Assembly (NCBI RefSeq): GCF_002968295.1
Contig: NZ_CP134399.1
Coordinates: 4,774,001-4,838,000, forward strand
DNA from: Mycobacterium sp. ITM-2016-00317
GTDB taxonomy: Bacteria > Actinomycetota > Actinomycetes > Mycobacteriales > Mycobacteriaceae
Reading direction: 5' to 3'
Length of the DNA: 64,000 nt
Both the position numbers and the translations under genes were made by a program. Below, in pieces: positions 52,996 to 62,460 of the stretch (within the stretch, counting starts at the first letter, position 1; each line of letters starts with the position of its first letter). The notes below the pieces were generated by a model that searched no databases, was not told the DNA's origin, and saw only the letters and a list, made by a program, of their open reading frames with translations.

Positions 52996-55005
52996 TCATA
53001 CCTCTATCGGAGGGTGCAGTCGATCCATCGTGTACTGCCGGTTGCGGTGTGCCGCCCACGCGCTCGCCGCCAACGAGATGACCAACAGACCTGAGAGCAC
53101 CGCGATCGCGATCCACAGCCGCGAGTCGATCCCACCGACGGTCAGCTGACGCAGACCGTTGACCGCATAAGTCATCGGGTCGAACGGATGGATGATCTGG
53201 AACGGTTTGGCGGTGGTCTCCACCGGATAGATGCCGCCGGCCGAGACAAGCTGCAGCATCAGGAAGGCCAGGGTCACGACGCGGCCCACGGCAACCCCGA
53301 AGAGCGCGTTGAACGCCTGGATCAACGCCAGGAACGTTCCCGCGATCAATACCAGGAATGCCAGGGTGGCCCACGGGTACTTGGCGTTCAGGCCCACTCC
53401 GAAGTGCACGACCGCGTACATCACGGCCACCTGGCAGACCGCGACCAACAGCCCGGGCCAATAGGAGGCCAGCACCACGCGCAGTACCCCGAGGCCGTTG
53501 ACGACAGGCCGGGATTGCAACGGGGTCAACAACATCCAGATGATCAACGCACCGATGAACAGTGCCAGCGGCATGAAGAACGGGGCAAAGCCGGTGCCGA
53601 ACGTGGCCGCCGGGTTGGTGTTCACCACGTCCAGCCCCACCGGCGCCGCCAGAGTCTGTGCGACGTCGGCGCGCTGCTGCGGAGTCCACGACGGCACCTG
53701 CCCGGCGCCCTCCTGCAGCTTGGTGGCCAGCTCCTGGCTGCCGTCGCGCAGCTTCCCCGTTCCGTCCGCGAGTTGACTTGCCCCCGAGTGCAGCTCGCGT
53801 CCACCGGCGGCCAACTGCACCAGCCCGGAGTCGAGTTGCCGTGCGCCCGCGTTCAACCGGTGCACCCCGTCTCGCAGCGTGACGACATCGGAGCGCAGCC
53901 CGCCGTTGAGCGCTCTGGTCAGGAAGACACGCAGTTTGCTGCCCGGGTCGCCGAACTCGCTCTCCAGCCGGGCTGCGCTGTCACGCAGCCGAAGCAGGCC
54001 CTCATCGGTGGTCGGGTCGATGCCCTGAGACCGCAGCAGCCGCTGCGCCGCGGCCAGCGCCTGGCCCGCGTCGCGCACCGTCGGATCCGGATTGGTCTGC
54101 AGGAACCAGACGGCTTGATCGACGATCGCCGCCGCCTGCGCGCTGTTGAAGTTCAGCGCGGCAATGCGTTCGGTCGTCGAGCGGACTGCCCCGGACAGAT
54201 GCTGGGCGGCGATCGCCACGTCGTCGGGGTTCAGTTGCAGGCCGCCGACACGATCCAGGACCTCCAGCAACGGGTCCGTCGCGGTGTCCACGGCATCCGT
54301 CAGTTGTTTTGTGCCCGAGGCCAGCTCGGCTGAACCGGCGCGGGCACTGTCCAGACCCGACGACAACGTGCCCGCGCCGGTGGTCAGCCGTCGGGCGCCG
54401 TCGTCGGCGGTATCCAGGCCGGTGGCCAACTGCTGCGCGCCGTCGGCGGCCTGTTCGAGTCCACGGCCCGCGTCACCGAGTCCGGTCAACACATTGCCGA
54501 CCGTGCCCTGGCCGATCTTCGCGTTGACCTCGTTGAGCACATCCCGGGACGCGTTCTGCCCGATGATGGTGGCCAGGTAGTTGTTGGCGTCGTTGAAGGT
54601 GAACCGGATCTGGGCCTGCTGCGGGTCATCGCCCTCGGGCGACGCGACACGCTCGCTGAAGTCCGGTGGCAGGGTGATCGAGAAGTAGTAGTCCCCGCGC
54701 GCCACCCCCTCGGCGGCCTGCTGCCCCGACACCTCGGTCAAGTCGAGTTGCCCCGACTGCATCAGCGCGGTGGCGACCTCGTCGCCTGCGCGCAGCGGCT
54801 GACCCTGAGCCGACGCACCGCGGTCCTCGTTGACCAACGCCACCGGCACCTTGTTCACCTCGGCGAACGGATTCCAGAACGCCCACAGATACATCGCGCC
54901 GTACAGCAGCGGCATCAGGATGATGGTGATCAACGCGACCCGCGGCATGAGCCCTCGGGAGTAGCGCTTGAGATCGGTACCCAGCGACATTCCGGCAAGC
55001 GCCAT
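52996..55005 (-). CDS. YhgE/Pip-type large membrane protein (ABC-2 permease-like)
   Basis: 669 residues. One N-terminal helix (ALITIILMPLLYGAMYLWAF), a long extracytoplasmic region (about 45-460) with heptad-like repeats (QQLATGLDTADDGARRL, AELASGTKQL, GLVQLAAGGRELHSGASQL), then five helices (about 480-660) ending near HRNRQYTMDRLHPP. This is the YhgE/Pip architecture of ABC-2-related exporters, proposed to move lipids or large molecules or serve as phage receptor-like proteins. The ATG overlaps the stop of the upstream ATPase gene by one base (TGATG). The 231 bases upstream of its 3' end, to the GjpA-like gene, hold no gene. Confidence 0.87.
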   Translation of the reverse strand: MALAGMSLGTDLKRYSRGLMPRVALITIILMPLLYGAMYLWAFWNPFAEVNKVPVALVNEDRGASAQGQPLRAGDEVATALMQSGQLDLTEVSGQQAAEGVARGDYYFSITLPPDFSERVASPEGDDPQQAQIRFTFNDANNYLATIIGQNASRDVLNEVNAKIGQGTVGNVLTGLGDAGRGLEQAADGAQQLATGLDTADDGARRLTTGAGTLSSGLDSARAGSAELASGTKQLTDAVDTATDPLLEVLDRVGGLQLNPDDVAIAAQHLSGAVRSTTERIAALNFNSAQAAAIVDQAVWFLQTNPDPTVRDAGQALAAAQRLLRSQGIDPTTDEGLLRLRDSAARLESEFGDPGSKLRVFLTRALNGGLRSDVVTLRDGVHRLNAGARQLDSGLVQLAAGGRELHSGASQLADGTGKLRDGSQELATKLQEGAGQVPSWTPQQRADVAQTLAAPVGLDVVNTNPAATFGTGFAPFFMPLALFIGALIIWMLLTPLQSRPVVNGLGVLRVVLASYWPGLLVAVCQVAVMYAVVHFGVGLNAKYPWATLAFLVLIAGTFLALIQAFNALFGVAVGRVVTLAFLMLQLVSAGGIYPVETTAKPFQIIHPFDPMTYAVNGLRQLTVGGIDSRLWIAIAVLSGLLVISLAASAWAAHRNRQYTMDRLHPPIEV

Positions 55006-55706
55006 CAGGCACCACCTTTCTGAGGTTCCGCAAGCTCGGCGCGGGTGACGTTCTCGACCGCGATCTGGACGACGGGATGGCCGCGCACCTCGTTGACGCC
55101 GGCGGTGACGACGGTCTGGTCGCGGCCGAGTTCGACCAGCCTGGCCACCAGCAGATCGCGGCTGCGGTCACTGGTGACCTGCTCCAGGTTGCCGACCACG
55201 AGCAACGGCGGCCGGGCGGTGTTCGCCAGCGCGACACGGAGCAGCAATCCGTCGAGTTCGGTCAGCTCTTCGACGAACTCAGACAACGGGGGCAGTGGCA
55301 GCTCGCCGAACACCGGGCCGCACACCCGCGCCAGGTCGTCCTCGTCGGCGCGTCCGATCAGCTTGTACCACTTGGCATCCCAGCGCAGTTGCTCGGTGAT
55401 CAGGTCCCGCACCGTCACCGATTCTGCAACGGTGTCGAGTTCGTCGATGCCTGCGAGGGCGGCGTGGGCGAAGATGTCCCGGGCCCGGGTGTGCCCGAAC
55501 ACCGACAACGAACCAGAGATGGGGCGCATCCGGCCCGCCAGCGTCATCAGCAGCGCGGTGCGTCCCGAACCAGGCGGGCACAGCAGCACCGTGACCCCGC
55601 CTGCGGTGATGTCGAGGTTCACTGGACCGTAGACCGGGCCCCACGGCCCTCGCATCGTGATCGCCCGCGCCGTTACCGCCATTTCGGGCGTTGAACCTTC
55701 TGACAC
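55005..55706 (-). CDS. ABC-type ATPase partner of the YhgE-like protein, with degenerate Walker A
   Basis: 233 residues from GTG 55706. ABC-like fold, but the P-loop reads PPGSGRTA (44-51) with Arg where the nucleotide-binding Lys should be, and the signature and Walker B regions (EELTELDGLLLRVALA, PPLLVVGNLEQVTSD) are also weak. ATP hydrolysis may be lost or very slow. It is coupled to the permease-like gene, so the two work together, perhaps with the ATPase as a regulatory clamp (inference). Confidence 0.8.
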   Translation of the reverse strand: MSEGSTPEMAVTARAITMRGPWGPVYGPVNLDITAGGVTVLLCPPGSGRTALLMTLAGRMRPISGSLSVFGHTRARDIFAHAALAGIDELDTVAESVTVRDLITEQLRWDAKWYKLIGRADEDDLARVCGPVFGELPLPPLSEFVEELTELDGLLLRVALANTARPPLLVVGNLEQVTSDRSRDLLVARLVELGRDQTVVTAGVNEVRGHPVVQIAVENVTRAELAEPQKGGA

Positions 55707-55758
55707 CTGCCAATCCCATCACACCGGCAGCGAGAGTCCCATACTTCGCCGGTCGCGA

Positions 55759-56203
55759 TCAGGCGAGTGTCAGCGCGGTCAGCATCGCGCCCGACGTGAG
55801 CATCAGCAATGGAAGCCGCAGCAGGTTCCTCCTCGTCCACCGGACCGCAGCGACTCGTCGACGGCGGCGGGGTCGGTGCGTTCGAACTCCGCCGCCCGCG
55901 GGATCAGGTCGAACAGCGCCCACAACCGCATCACCACCTGGCCGGCCAGCGCGATCAGCAACGCGACCCCGACCTCGGGGTCACCCCACGTCACGACCAG
56001 GGTGACGACCAGCAGCACCCCGAAGACCAGCGGTGCGGGCAGCAGAACCGGACGCGCGCGATGCCGCCGTTGCGCGACTGGATGATGCCCGGCCGCCTGG
56101 GCCAATACGGGTCGACGACGAGCGCCTCGTAGATCGCGGCACCGAGGCAGACGCAGGCGGCCAAGGTCGTCGCGGCGATCAGCATGAGCGTCGGGGTCCC
56201 CAC
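55759..56203 (-). pseudogene. Small membrane protein with two frame disruptions
   Basis: From GTG 56203 the product begins MLIAATTLAACVCLGAAIYEAL, YWPRRPGIIQSRNGGI; it then shifts near the GCGCGCG run at about 56052-56060 into PAPLVFGVLLVVTLVVTWGD, VALLIALAGQVVMRLWALFDLI, RAAEFERTDPAAVDE; and shifts again near 55845 into RRNLLRLPLLMLTSGA, MLTALTLA, ending at 55759. Read through, it is a ~148-residue, four-helix membrane protein. I do not recognise the family with confidence (DUF1772-like at most). Divergent from the epoxide hydrolase. Confidence 0.6.
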
Positions 56204-56270
56204 AACCTGTGATTATGCAAGTGTCAGAAGGGACGTGGGCCGGCATGTGGCCGCTGTGCCAGGATGTGTC

Positions 56271-57374
56271 ATGAACCCCATCCAGCCGTTCCGCATCGAT
56301 ATCGCCGACTCGGTACTGACTGACCTCGAAGACCGTTTGCGGCGCACCCGCTGGCCGGAACCCGAGTGCGTCGACGATTGGACCCAGGGCATCCCGCTGG
56401 CCTACACCCAGCGGCTGGCGGACTACTGGCTGACCGAATATGACTGGCGGGCAAGGGAAGCCGCTTTGAATCGATTCGATCAGTTCACCACGGAAATCGA
56501 CGGCCTCGACATTCACTTCATCCATCAGCGCTCGGCACGTTCCGATGCCTTCCCGCTGGTCATCACCCACGGGTGGCCCGGCTCAATCGTGGAGTTCCAC
56601 AAGGTGATCGGTCCGCTCGTCGACGCCGGCTTCGACGTGGTGTGCCCGTCGCTACCCGGTTACGGGTTCTCCGGCAAGCCGACCGCCACCGGGTGGGGGG
56701 TGCAGCGCATCGCCGCCGCGTGGGACGAACTCATGGTGCGGCTGGGGTATGACCGCTACGGCGCACAAGGCGGCGACTGGGGCGCCGCGGTGACCACGCA
56801 GATCGGACGCGACGTCGGGCACTGCGTGGCGATCCACACGAACATGCCGTTCGGGCGGCCGCCGAAGGATCTCACCGATCCGACCGCCGACGAGCAGGCG
56901 GCGTTGGAACGGCTTGCCCACTACCGGAAGTGGGACTCGGGATACAACAAACAGCAGTCGACGCGGCCGCAGACGCTGGGCTACGGGCTGGTCGACTCAC
57001 CGGTCGCGCAGTTGGCCTGGATCGTCGAGAAGTTCTGGTCATGGACGGACTGCGACGGTGATCCCGAGAACGTGCTCACCAAGGACGAGATGCTCGACAA
57101 CGTGATGCTGTACTGGGCCAACGGCGCAGGCGCCTCGTCGGCGCGACTGTACTGGGAGAGCTCGGGCGCGTTTGGTGCCGGCGACCGCGTCACCTTGCCC
57201 ACCGGGGTGGCGTCGTTCCCGAAGGAGATCCTGCGTTCGCCCCGAGATTGGTGCGAGCCCAACTACGACATCACCCGGTGGACCGACATGCCGCGCGGCG
57301 GTCACTTCGCGGCGTTCGAGCAACCGGAGTTGTTCGCCGAGGACGTCGCCGCCTTCTTCACCGACTTCCGCTGA
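56271..57374 (+). CDS. Epoxide hydrolase-type alpha/beta-hydrolase
   Basis: 367 residues from ATG 56271 (AGGA at 56261-56264). N-terminal EHN domain PFRIDIADSVLTDLEDRLRRTRWPE, oxyanion motif HGWPGS, nucleophile Asp in GAQGGDWGA and the terminal His in RGGHFAAFEQPE. Matches soluble microsomal-like epoxide hydrolases, which open epoxides to diols. Substrate unknown. Convergent with the large secreted protein gene; a partial GAATGCGATTT repeat lies in the gap. Confidence 0.9.
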   Translation: MNPIQPFRIDIADSVLTDLEDRLRRTRWPEPECVDDWTQGIPLAYTQRLADYWLTEYDWRAREAALNRFDQFTTEIDGLDIHFIHQRSARSDAFPLVITHGWPGSIVEFHKVIGPLVDAGFDVVCPSLPGYGFSGKPTATGWGVQRIAAAWDELMVRLGYDRYGAQGGDWGAAVTTQIGRDVGHCVAIHTNMPFGRPPKDLTDPTADEQAALERLAHYRKWDSGYNKQQSTRPQTLGYGLVDSPVAQLAWIVEKFWSWTDCDGDPENVLTKDEMLDNVMLYWANGAGASSARLYWESSGAFGAGDRVTLPTGVASFPKEILRSPRDWCEPNYDITRWTDMPRGGHFAAFEQPELFAEDVAAFFTDFR

Positions 57375-57422
57375 TCGAGTCGAAAGACCGCTTCCTGAAT
57401 GCGATTTAGGCGAAAACGACGC

Positions 57423-60400
57423 TCACAGCGCAGTGGGGGCGGTGAACGTGCGCACCGTCGTCACGAAGGCGCCGTCGACACGCTCCGACACCGTCACGAA
57501 CGCCCTGCCGTCGGGTCCGAACTTCACCGGCTCGACGAGCTCGCCGGGTCCGAGGTCGAGGTCGAGGACCTGCACCGGCCCTGTCGACGTCAACGCCCAG
57601 ACCCCCTGATCGGCGCCGGTCAGGGTGACGTACGGCGTGCCGTCGGGCCCGAACACCACCCCTTCCTGCCAGGAGACGTAGTCCTGTTCGGCCGCCTGCA
57701 GGAACCCGGAAAGGTCCCCGGTGGCGATCGTGTCGCCGTTCTGATCGAACCGCAGGAAGTGGTATTCGAACGGCGACTGGCCGGATTCGACCGTGATCAG
57801 CACACCGCTGCCGTCCGGCCCGAACTGGATCGCCGGGAAGTTCGGGCGCAGCGGATTGCCCGGCAGCGCGGGCGTCACCGTGTCGTTGGCCAACGCGAGC
57901 ACCGCCCGTGACGTGACCCGGCCCTGCGCGTCCCGAGTTTCGATGACCTGGTACGCCGCGCCGTCCGGACCGAACTCCACCGGGGTGGCGACCGTGGTGC
58001 CGGCGGGCAAGGTCACCGTGCGGGCGATGGTCCCGCCGGGGTTCACCACGGCGAGGTGGCGGACGCCGCCGGACTCGTAGACGACGTAGCCGTCGTCGCC
58101 GGTGTTCGGGCTGGCGTCGTAGCCGCCGACCACCGGGCTCACACTCGGCAGCACCGGGACGATCGTGCCCGGGATCTCGACGATGACCAGGTCACCGGTA
58201 TCCCTGATGACCGCGACGCTGTCGGTGCCGGTCGCGGAGTCACGCACCGACACGTACACCGTGCCGTCGGGGGTGACGCTGATCGGGTTGATGACGCGTC
58301 CGTCGAGCGCAGCGAAGGTGGTGATGGCGTCCGCGGTGACCCGGGAGATGTAGGACGTCCCGGTCGACTCGTCGTAGGTGTACTGGTAGACGCCGTCTGC
58401 GGTGATCACCGTCGCGCCGTCCGGCGTGCCGGGCAGGCGCCGCACGGTGTGGGCCGTCCCGTTGAACGTGTACACGCGAGTTGTATTGACTCCCAGTACG
58501 TTTCGCTCGACCGCCAGGTAGCCCCGACCGTCCTGACCGATGACGACGTCGTTGACGATGCCCGCACCCCACGGCAGCGACACCCGCCGCGAGTCGCCGC
58601 CCGGGCCGACCGCCAGCACCGACGTGACGCCGAACGAACGGGACACGAGGTAGACACTGCCGTCGGGTGCGACACTGGGCGTGTCGGCGGCGGTCCCGAG
58701 CCGATAGACCCGCGGCCAACCGGCGGCGGAGACGCGGACGAGCCGGTCGCCGGAACCCGACGGGAACTGCCGGGTCGTGAAGAACACCACCCCGTTCGGA
58801 GCGAGCACCATCGGCGCCGACGGTTGCCCGATCACCGTTCCGACCCTCTGCACGGCACCCTGGCCGTCGACGATGGAGATGGTGGACGTGTTGGACGACG
58901 CCTTGAAGGTCGTCACCACCAGGCTGCCGTCCGGCCGGACCACCGGAAGTGATTGTTCCACCGGGTATCCGGCCAGGACGTCGGTGGTCCTGAGCACCCG
59001 ACCGTCCTCGTCGAGGATGCTGACCCGGGTGCGGATCGGTGTATTGGTCGAGTCGAGATCGTAGGTGACCTGGTAGATGGTGCCCGTGGAGCTCACCAGG
59101 ACCGGGCCCGCGGCCCGCCCCGGGGTCGACGCGCTCGCCTCGACATAGGCGGCAACGACCACATCCACTGTGGCCGTTCGGATCCCGCCGTGGCCGTCAT
59201 CGACGGTGAAGGTCAGGGTGTCGATCCCGGCACCAGCCGGCGCCCCGACCGCACCTGCGGCTTCCCGGGCGGCGGCGGTCGGAGTGTAGGTGAAAGTGCC
59301 GTCACCGTTGTCGACCAGCGTGCCCTTGTCGGTCGAGAGAGGCCCGGTGATGTGCAGTGTGTCCCGGTCGAAGTCGTAGGCACTGACGCTGACGATCGCT
59401 GTGCCGGTGGTCAGGCTCGGGTTGCCTGCGCGGGCGCGTGCACCGATCGGATCGGCGTTGCGGGGCAGGATTTCCACGGTGACGGGGACTTCCACCGCGT
59501 TGCCGGCGGCGTCCCTCACCGTGACGGTGAAGCTGTCGGCCTTGTCCTGTGCGCTCGCCCCAGCCGCAGCGGCGGCGTGGCGGGCCGCGGCGGTCGGGGT
59601 GTAGCGGAAGGTACCCCACGCCGTGACGGTGACCTTGCCCTTCTCGGTGTCGGCCGAACCGCTGTAGGTGAGCCAGCCGCCATCGGGATCGGTGGCGTTG
59701 ACGCGGCCGCTGACCGAGCCGGTGAAGACACCCGGGTCGCGGGTGGTGACCTGTCCCGGTTGCGGGGCGGCACTGCTGCTGCCGTCCGCGAGTCCGGTCG
59801 TGCCCGTGGGTGTGCCGCCGTCACCGAGTTCGGTTCGCGGCTGCCCGAACTGCCGCCGGGCGAATGCCAGCAGCGCCCACAGCAGAGGCGACTCGACCGG
59901 CGCGGTCGGCGCAGGTCCGTCGGACGACTGCGGGGCGAACAACGTCCTGACCACCGGGGCCGGTGTCGACGTCCGCTCGCGGTCGGGTTCTTCGGAAATC
60001 TCGACGGCGTGTTGCGGTGTCACGTCCTCGGCGGGCGGGACGGGCTCCTGGGCCGGTTCTGCGGCCGCGTCCTCGGCTTCGTCGCGGTCACCCTCGACCG
60101 GGTCCTCGGCTTCGGCGTCCTCGATCTGCGTGTCGTCAGGGCCCAACTCCTCGTGCTCGCCCCCGTCACGATTGCTGCCGTACGTGCCTTCCTTCCCGTC
60201 CTCGGCCGGTGGCTCGTCGTCGGTCTCGTCCTCGACCGCGGAATCCTGCGCGTCGGCGTCGTCCGCGGAATCGACATCAGCGTCAGCATCATCGGTGGGC
60301 CGGGCGCCGGTCTCGGCGGTCGAATCCTCGGAGTTGTCATCTATTTGCGCATGCTCGGCGCTGGTCGAAGTGTCGGTCTCGCCAGGTTCGGCCCACGCCA

Positions 60401-60485
60401 CCCCCGGCAGCGTGACCGTCGCCGCACCGATGCCGAGGGCGACCGCCAACGCCCCGACCCGTCCCACGAACCGTGCATGCCCCAT
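57423..60485 (-). CDS. Large secreted protein: acidic region, two tandem Ig-like/VCBS repeats, propeller-like C-terminus
   Basis: 1020 residues from ATG 60485 (GGGGGG nearby). Sec signal peptide ending in GVAWA (about residue 31), then a very acidic Asp/Glu/Ala region (~35-165). Two cadherin/VCBS-like repeats share the FTYTPTAAAR motif: WGTFRYTPTAAARHAAAAAG and DGTFTYTPTAAAREAAGAVG. The remaining ~600 residues repeat blade-like units such as SVAPDGSVYLVS, VTPDGTVYVSV, EFGPDGAAYQV and KFGPDGRAFVTV, consistent with one or two beta-propellers. Probably a cell-wall or matrix protein; no catalytic residue is evident. A hairpin precedes the gene. Confidence 0.82.
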   Translation of the reverse strand: MGHARFVGRVGALAVALGIGAATVTLPGVAWAEPGETDTSTSAEHAQIDDNSEDSTAETGARPTDDADADVDSADDADAQDSAVEDETDDEPPAEDGKEGTYGSNRDGGEHEELGPDDTQIEDAEAEDPVEGDRDEAEDAAAEPAQEPVPPAEDVTPQHAVEISEEPDRERTSTPAPVVRTLFAPQSSDGPAPTAPVESPLLWALLAFARRQFGQPRTELGDGGTPTGTTGLADGSSSAAPQPGQVTTRDPGVFTGSVSGRVNATDPDGGWLTYSGSADTEKGKVTVTAWGTFRYTPTAAARHAAAAAGASAQDKADSFTVTVRDAAGNAVEVPVTVEILPRNADPIGARARAGNPSLTTGTAIVSVSAYDFDRDTLHITGPLSTDKGTLVDNGDGTFTYTPTAAAREAAGAVGAPAGAGIDTLTFTVDDGHGGIRTATVDVVVAAYVEASASTPGRAAGPVLVSSTGTIYQVTYDLDSTNTPIRTRVSILDEDGRVLRTTDVLAGYPVEQSLPVVRPDGSLVVTTFKASSNTSTISIVDGQGAVQRVGTVIGQPSAPMVLAPNGVVFFTTRQFPSGSGDRLVRVSAAGWPRVYRLGTAADTPSVAPDGSVYLVSRSFGVTSVLAVGPGGDSRRVSLPWGAGIVNDVVIGQDGRGYLAVERNVLGVNTTRVYTFNGTAHTVRRLPGTPDGATVITADGVYQYTYDESTGTSYISRVTADAITTFAALDGRVINPISVTPDGTVYVSVRDSATGTDSVAVIRDTGDLVIVEIPGTIVPVLPSVSPVVGGYDASPNTGDDGYVVYESGGVRHLAVVNPGGTIARTVTLPAGTTVATPVEFGPDGAAYQVIETRDAQGRVTSRAVLALANDTVTPALPGNPLRPNFPAIQFGPDGSGVLITVESGQSPFEYHFLRFDQNGDTIATGDLSGFLQAAEQDYVSWQEGVVFGPDGTPYVTLTGADQGVWALTSTGPVQVLDLDLGPGELVEPVKFGPDGRAFVTVSERVDGAFVTTVRTFTAPTAL

Positions 60486-60563
60486 ACGAACCCCCCGTTT
60501 GCTGATGGCAGGGACAGCGTAGGGCGCGATGTTGCCAATTGGAACAACTTCGACATTTCCATC

Positions 60564-60630
60564 CTCGGCGAAATTGCATTCTGGTAGGCCGCCACCCGGA
60601 TTTCGGCGCGTGGAATGCGGTTTCGGCGAG
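60564..60630. terminator. Hairpin after the ABC exporter genes; related to the hairpin at 51265
   Basis: Arms 60564-60581 and 60613-60630 are complementary with three mismatches over 18 bases, enclosing a GC-rich 31-base interior. It begins 10 bases after the exporter stop on the minus strand and 79 bases before the secreted-protein start. The GAAATTGCATTC core is identical to that of 51265-51329. Confidence 0.65.
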
Positions 60631-60639
60631 AAGGGGGCG

Positions 60640-62460
60640 CTACGCCAGCGACTGCACCCAGGAGCGGTGCAACGCCGCATAGTGCCCGTCGGTGCGGGCG
60701 GTGAGTTCGTCGGGCGCGCCGTCCTCGACGATGCGACCGTGCTCCAGCACCAGCACCCGGTCGGCGATCCGCACGGTCGAGAGCCGGTGCGCGATCACCA
60801 CCGCGGTCCGGTCGGCCAGCACGGTTTCCAGCGCGCGCTGCACCATCCGTTCACTCGGGATGTCCAGCGATGACGTCGCCTCGTCGAGGATCAGCACCGC
60901 GGGGTCGGCCAGGAACGCCCGCGCAAACGCGACCAGCTGACGTTGCCCGGCCGACAGCCGGCCGCCGCGTTTGGCGACGTCGGTGTCGTATCCGTCGGGC
61001 AGCGCCTCGATGAAAGTGTGCGCCCCCACCGCGCGGGCCGCTGCCCGCACCTCGTCGTCGGTGGCGTCGGGCCTGCCGAACCGGATGTTGTCGGCGATGG
61101 TGCCGCCGAACATGAAGTTCTCCTGCGTCACCATCACGACGTTGCGGCGCAACTCGGACTGGGTCACGTCGCGCAGGTCGACCCCGTCCAGCGAGACCGT
61201 GCCGGACACCGGATCGTAGAACCGGGTGATGAGTTTGGCGATGGTCGTCTTGCCCGCGCCGGTGGTGCCGACCAACGCGACGGTCTGCCCCGGCGGGATC
61301 ACCAGATCCAGCCTGGGAAGCACCGGTCTGCCCGGGACGTACTCGAACCGCACGTCGCGCAGGGCGATTTCGCCACGTACCGCGCCGAGCTCGACCGGAT
61401 GAGCGGGATCGCTGATGCCCGGCTTCTCGGCCAGCACCCCGGCGAGCTTCTCCAGCGCCGACGCCGCCGACTGGAACGTGTTGAAGAACTGCGAGATCTC
61501 CTGCATCGGCTCGAAGAACATCCGCAAATACAGCAGGAACGCCGCCAGGGTGCCGATGGTCATCTCGCCGTGCAGCACCCGGTAGCCGCCGTAGATCAGC
61601 ACCACGCCGGTGGTCAGGTTGCCGACCAGCTTGACCGCAGGCATGAAGACGGCCAGCAGCTTGAACGTCTTCTCGTTGATCTCGCGGTAGCGATCGGCGA
61701 TGTCCTCGAAGATCTGCTGATTCCGCGGCTCGCGCCGGTAGGCCTGCACCGCCTTGATGCCCGTCATCGTCTCGACGAACTGCACGATCACCAGTGCCGA
61801 GACCTCGCGGACCTCACGGTAGGTCTTGGACGACTCCCGCTGGAACCACCACACCAGCAGCACCAGGATCGGGAACGCGGCCAGGCACATCAGGCCCAGC
61901 TTGACGTCGAGCACCACCAGCAGCACGGCGGTGCCGAACATGGTGAGCACCGCGGTGATGAGGCTGTCGAAGCCGGTCTCCAGCATGTCCTGGATGGCCT
62001 CGACGTCGTTGGTGGACCGGCTCACCACCCGGCCCGAGGTGTAGCGGTCGTGGAAGGCGATGTCGAGCCGGACGAACTGGCGGAAGACCCGGCGCCGCAG
62101 TTCCAGCAGCACCTTCTGGCCGATCCGCCCGGACCGGCGCAGGAAGTACATCCGGCTGGTGGCCTGAACCACCACCACCGCGCACAACGCGACGACGACG
62201 GTCAGCAGGGTGGTGGCCGGTCCCCCGTCGAGCAGCGGCGGGATCCCGTCGTCGATGCCCTTCTGCACCAGCAGCGGAACCGATAGGCGCGCCGCGTTCT
62301 CCACCACGACGACGACGGCGAGCGCGGCGACCACCCAGCGGTAGGGACGCAGCAGCGAGTACAGCAGCGACCGCGCCTCGCGCTGCCGCGGCACCGTCTC
62401 GTCGATCGGCAGATCCTGGCGTTCGTCGAACTTTCCGCGCCAGTCGGTTCCGGAACTCAC
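60640..62460 (-). CDS. ABC exporter half-transporter (Rv1272c-like)
   Basis: 606 residues from GTG 62460 (GTGA overlap with the partner's stop). An N-terminal soluble stretch (~30), six helices (about 40-330) and an ATPase domain with Walker A TTGAGKTT, signature RLSAGQRQLVAFA (LSAGQ rather than LSGGQ), Walker B VLILDEATSSLD and H-loop IAHRLST. With the following gene it forms a heterodimeric type IV exporter, as in the M. tuberculosis pair Rv1272c/Rv1273c, which it resembles in order; that orthology is inferred. Substrate unknown, lipid or drug likely. Confidence 0.88.
   Translation of the reverse strand: MSSGTDWRGKFDERQDLPIDETVPRQREARSLLYSLLRPYRWVVAALAVVVVVENAARLSVPLLVQKGIDDGIPPLLDGGPATTLLTVVVALCAVVVVQATSRMYFLRRSGRIGQKVLLELRRRVFRQFVRLDIAFHDRYTSGRVVSRSTNDVEAIQDMLETGFDSLITAVLTMFGTAVLLVVLDVKLGLMCLAAFPILVLLVWWFQRESSKTYREVREVSALVIVQFVETMTGIKAVQAYRREPRNQQIFEDIADRYREINEKTFKLLAVFMPAVKLVGNLTTGVVLIYGGYRVLHGEMTIGTLAAFLLYLRMFFEPMQEISQFFNTFQSAASALEKLAGVLAEKPGISDPAHPVELGAVRGEIALRDVRFEYVPGRPVLPRLDLVIPPGQTVALVGTTGAGKTTIAKLITRFYDPVSGTVSLDGVDLRDVTQSELRRNVVMVTQENFMFGGTIADNIRFGRPDATDDEVRAAARAVGAHTFIEALPDGYDTDVAKRGGRLSAGQRQLVAFARAFLADPAVLILDEATSSLDIPSERMVQRALETVLADRTAVVIAHRLSTVRIADRVLVLEHGRIVEDGAPDELTARTDGHYAALHRSWVQSLA

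Noticed and set aside
51355..53094. A 579-codon open frame on the plus strand across the acidic repeat region
   Set aside because: Antisense to the GjpA-like gene, and its Gly/Val repeats are only the complement of the 24-bp coding repeats.
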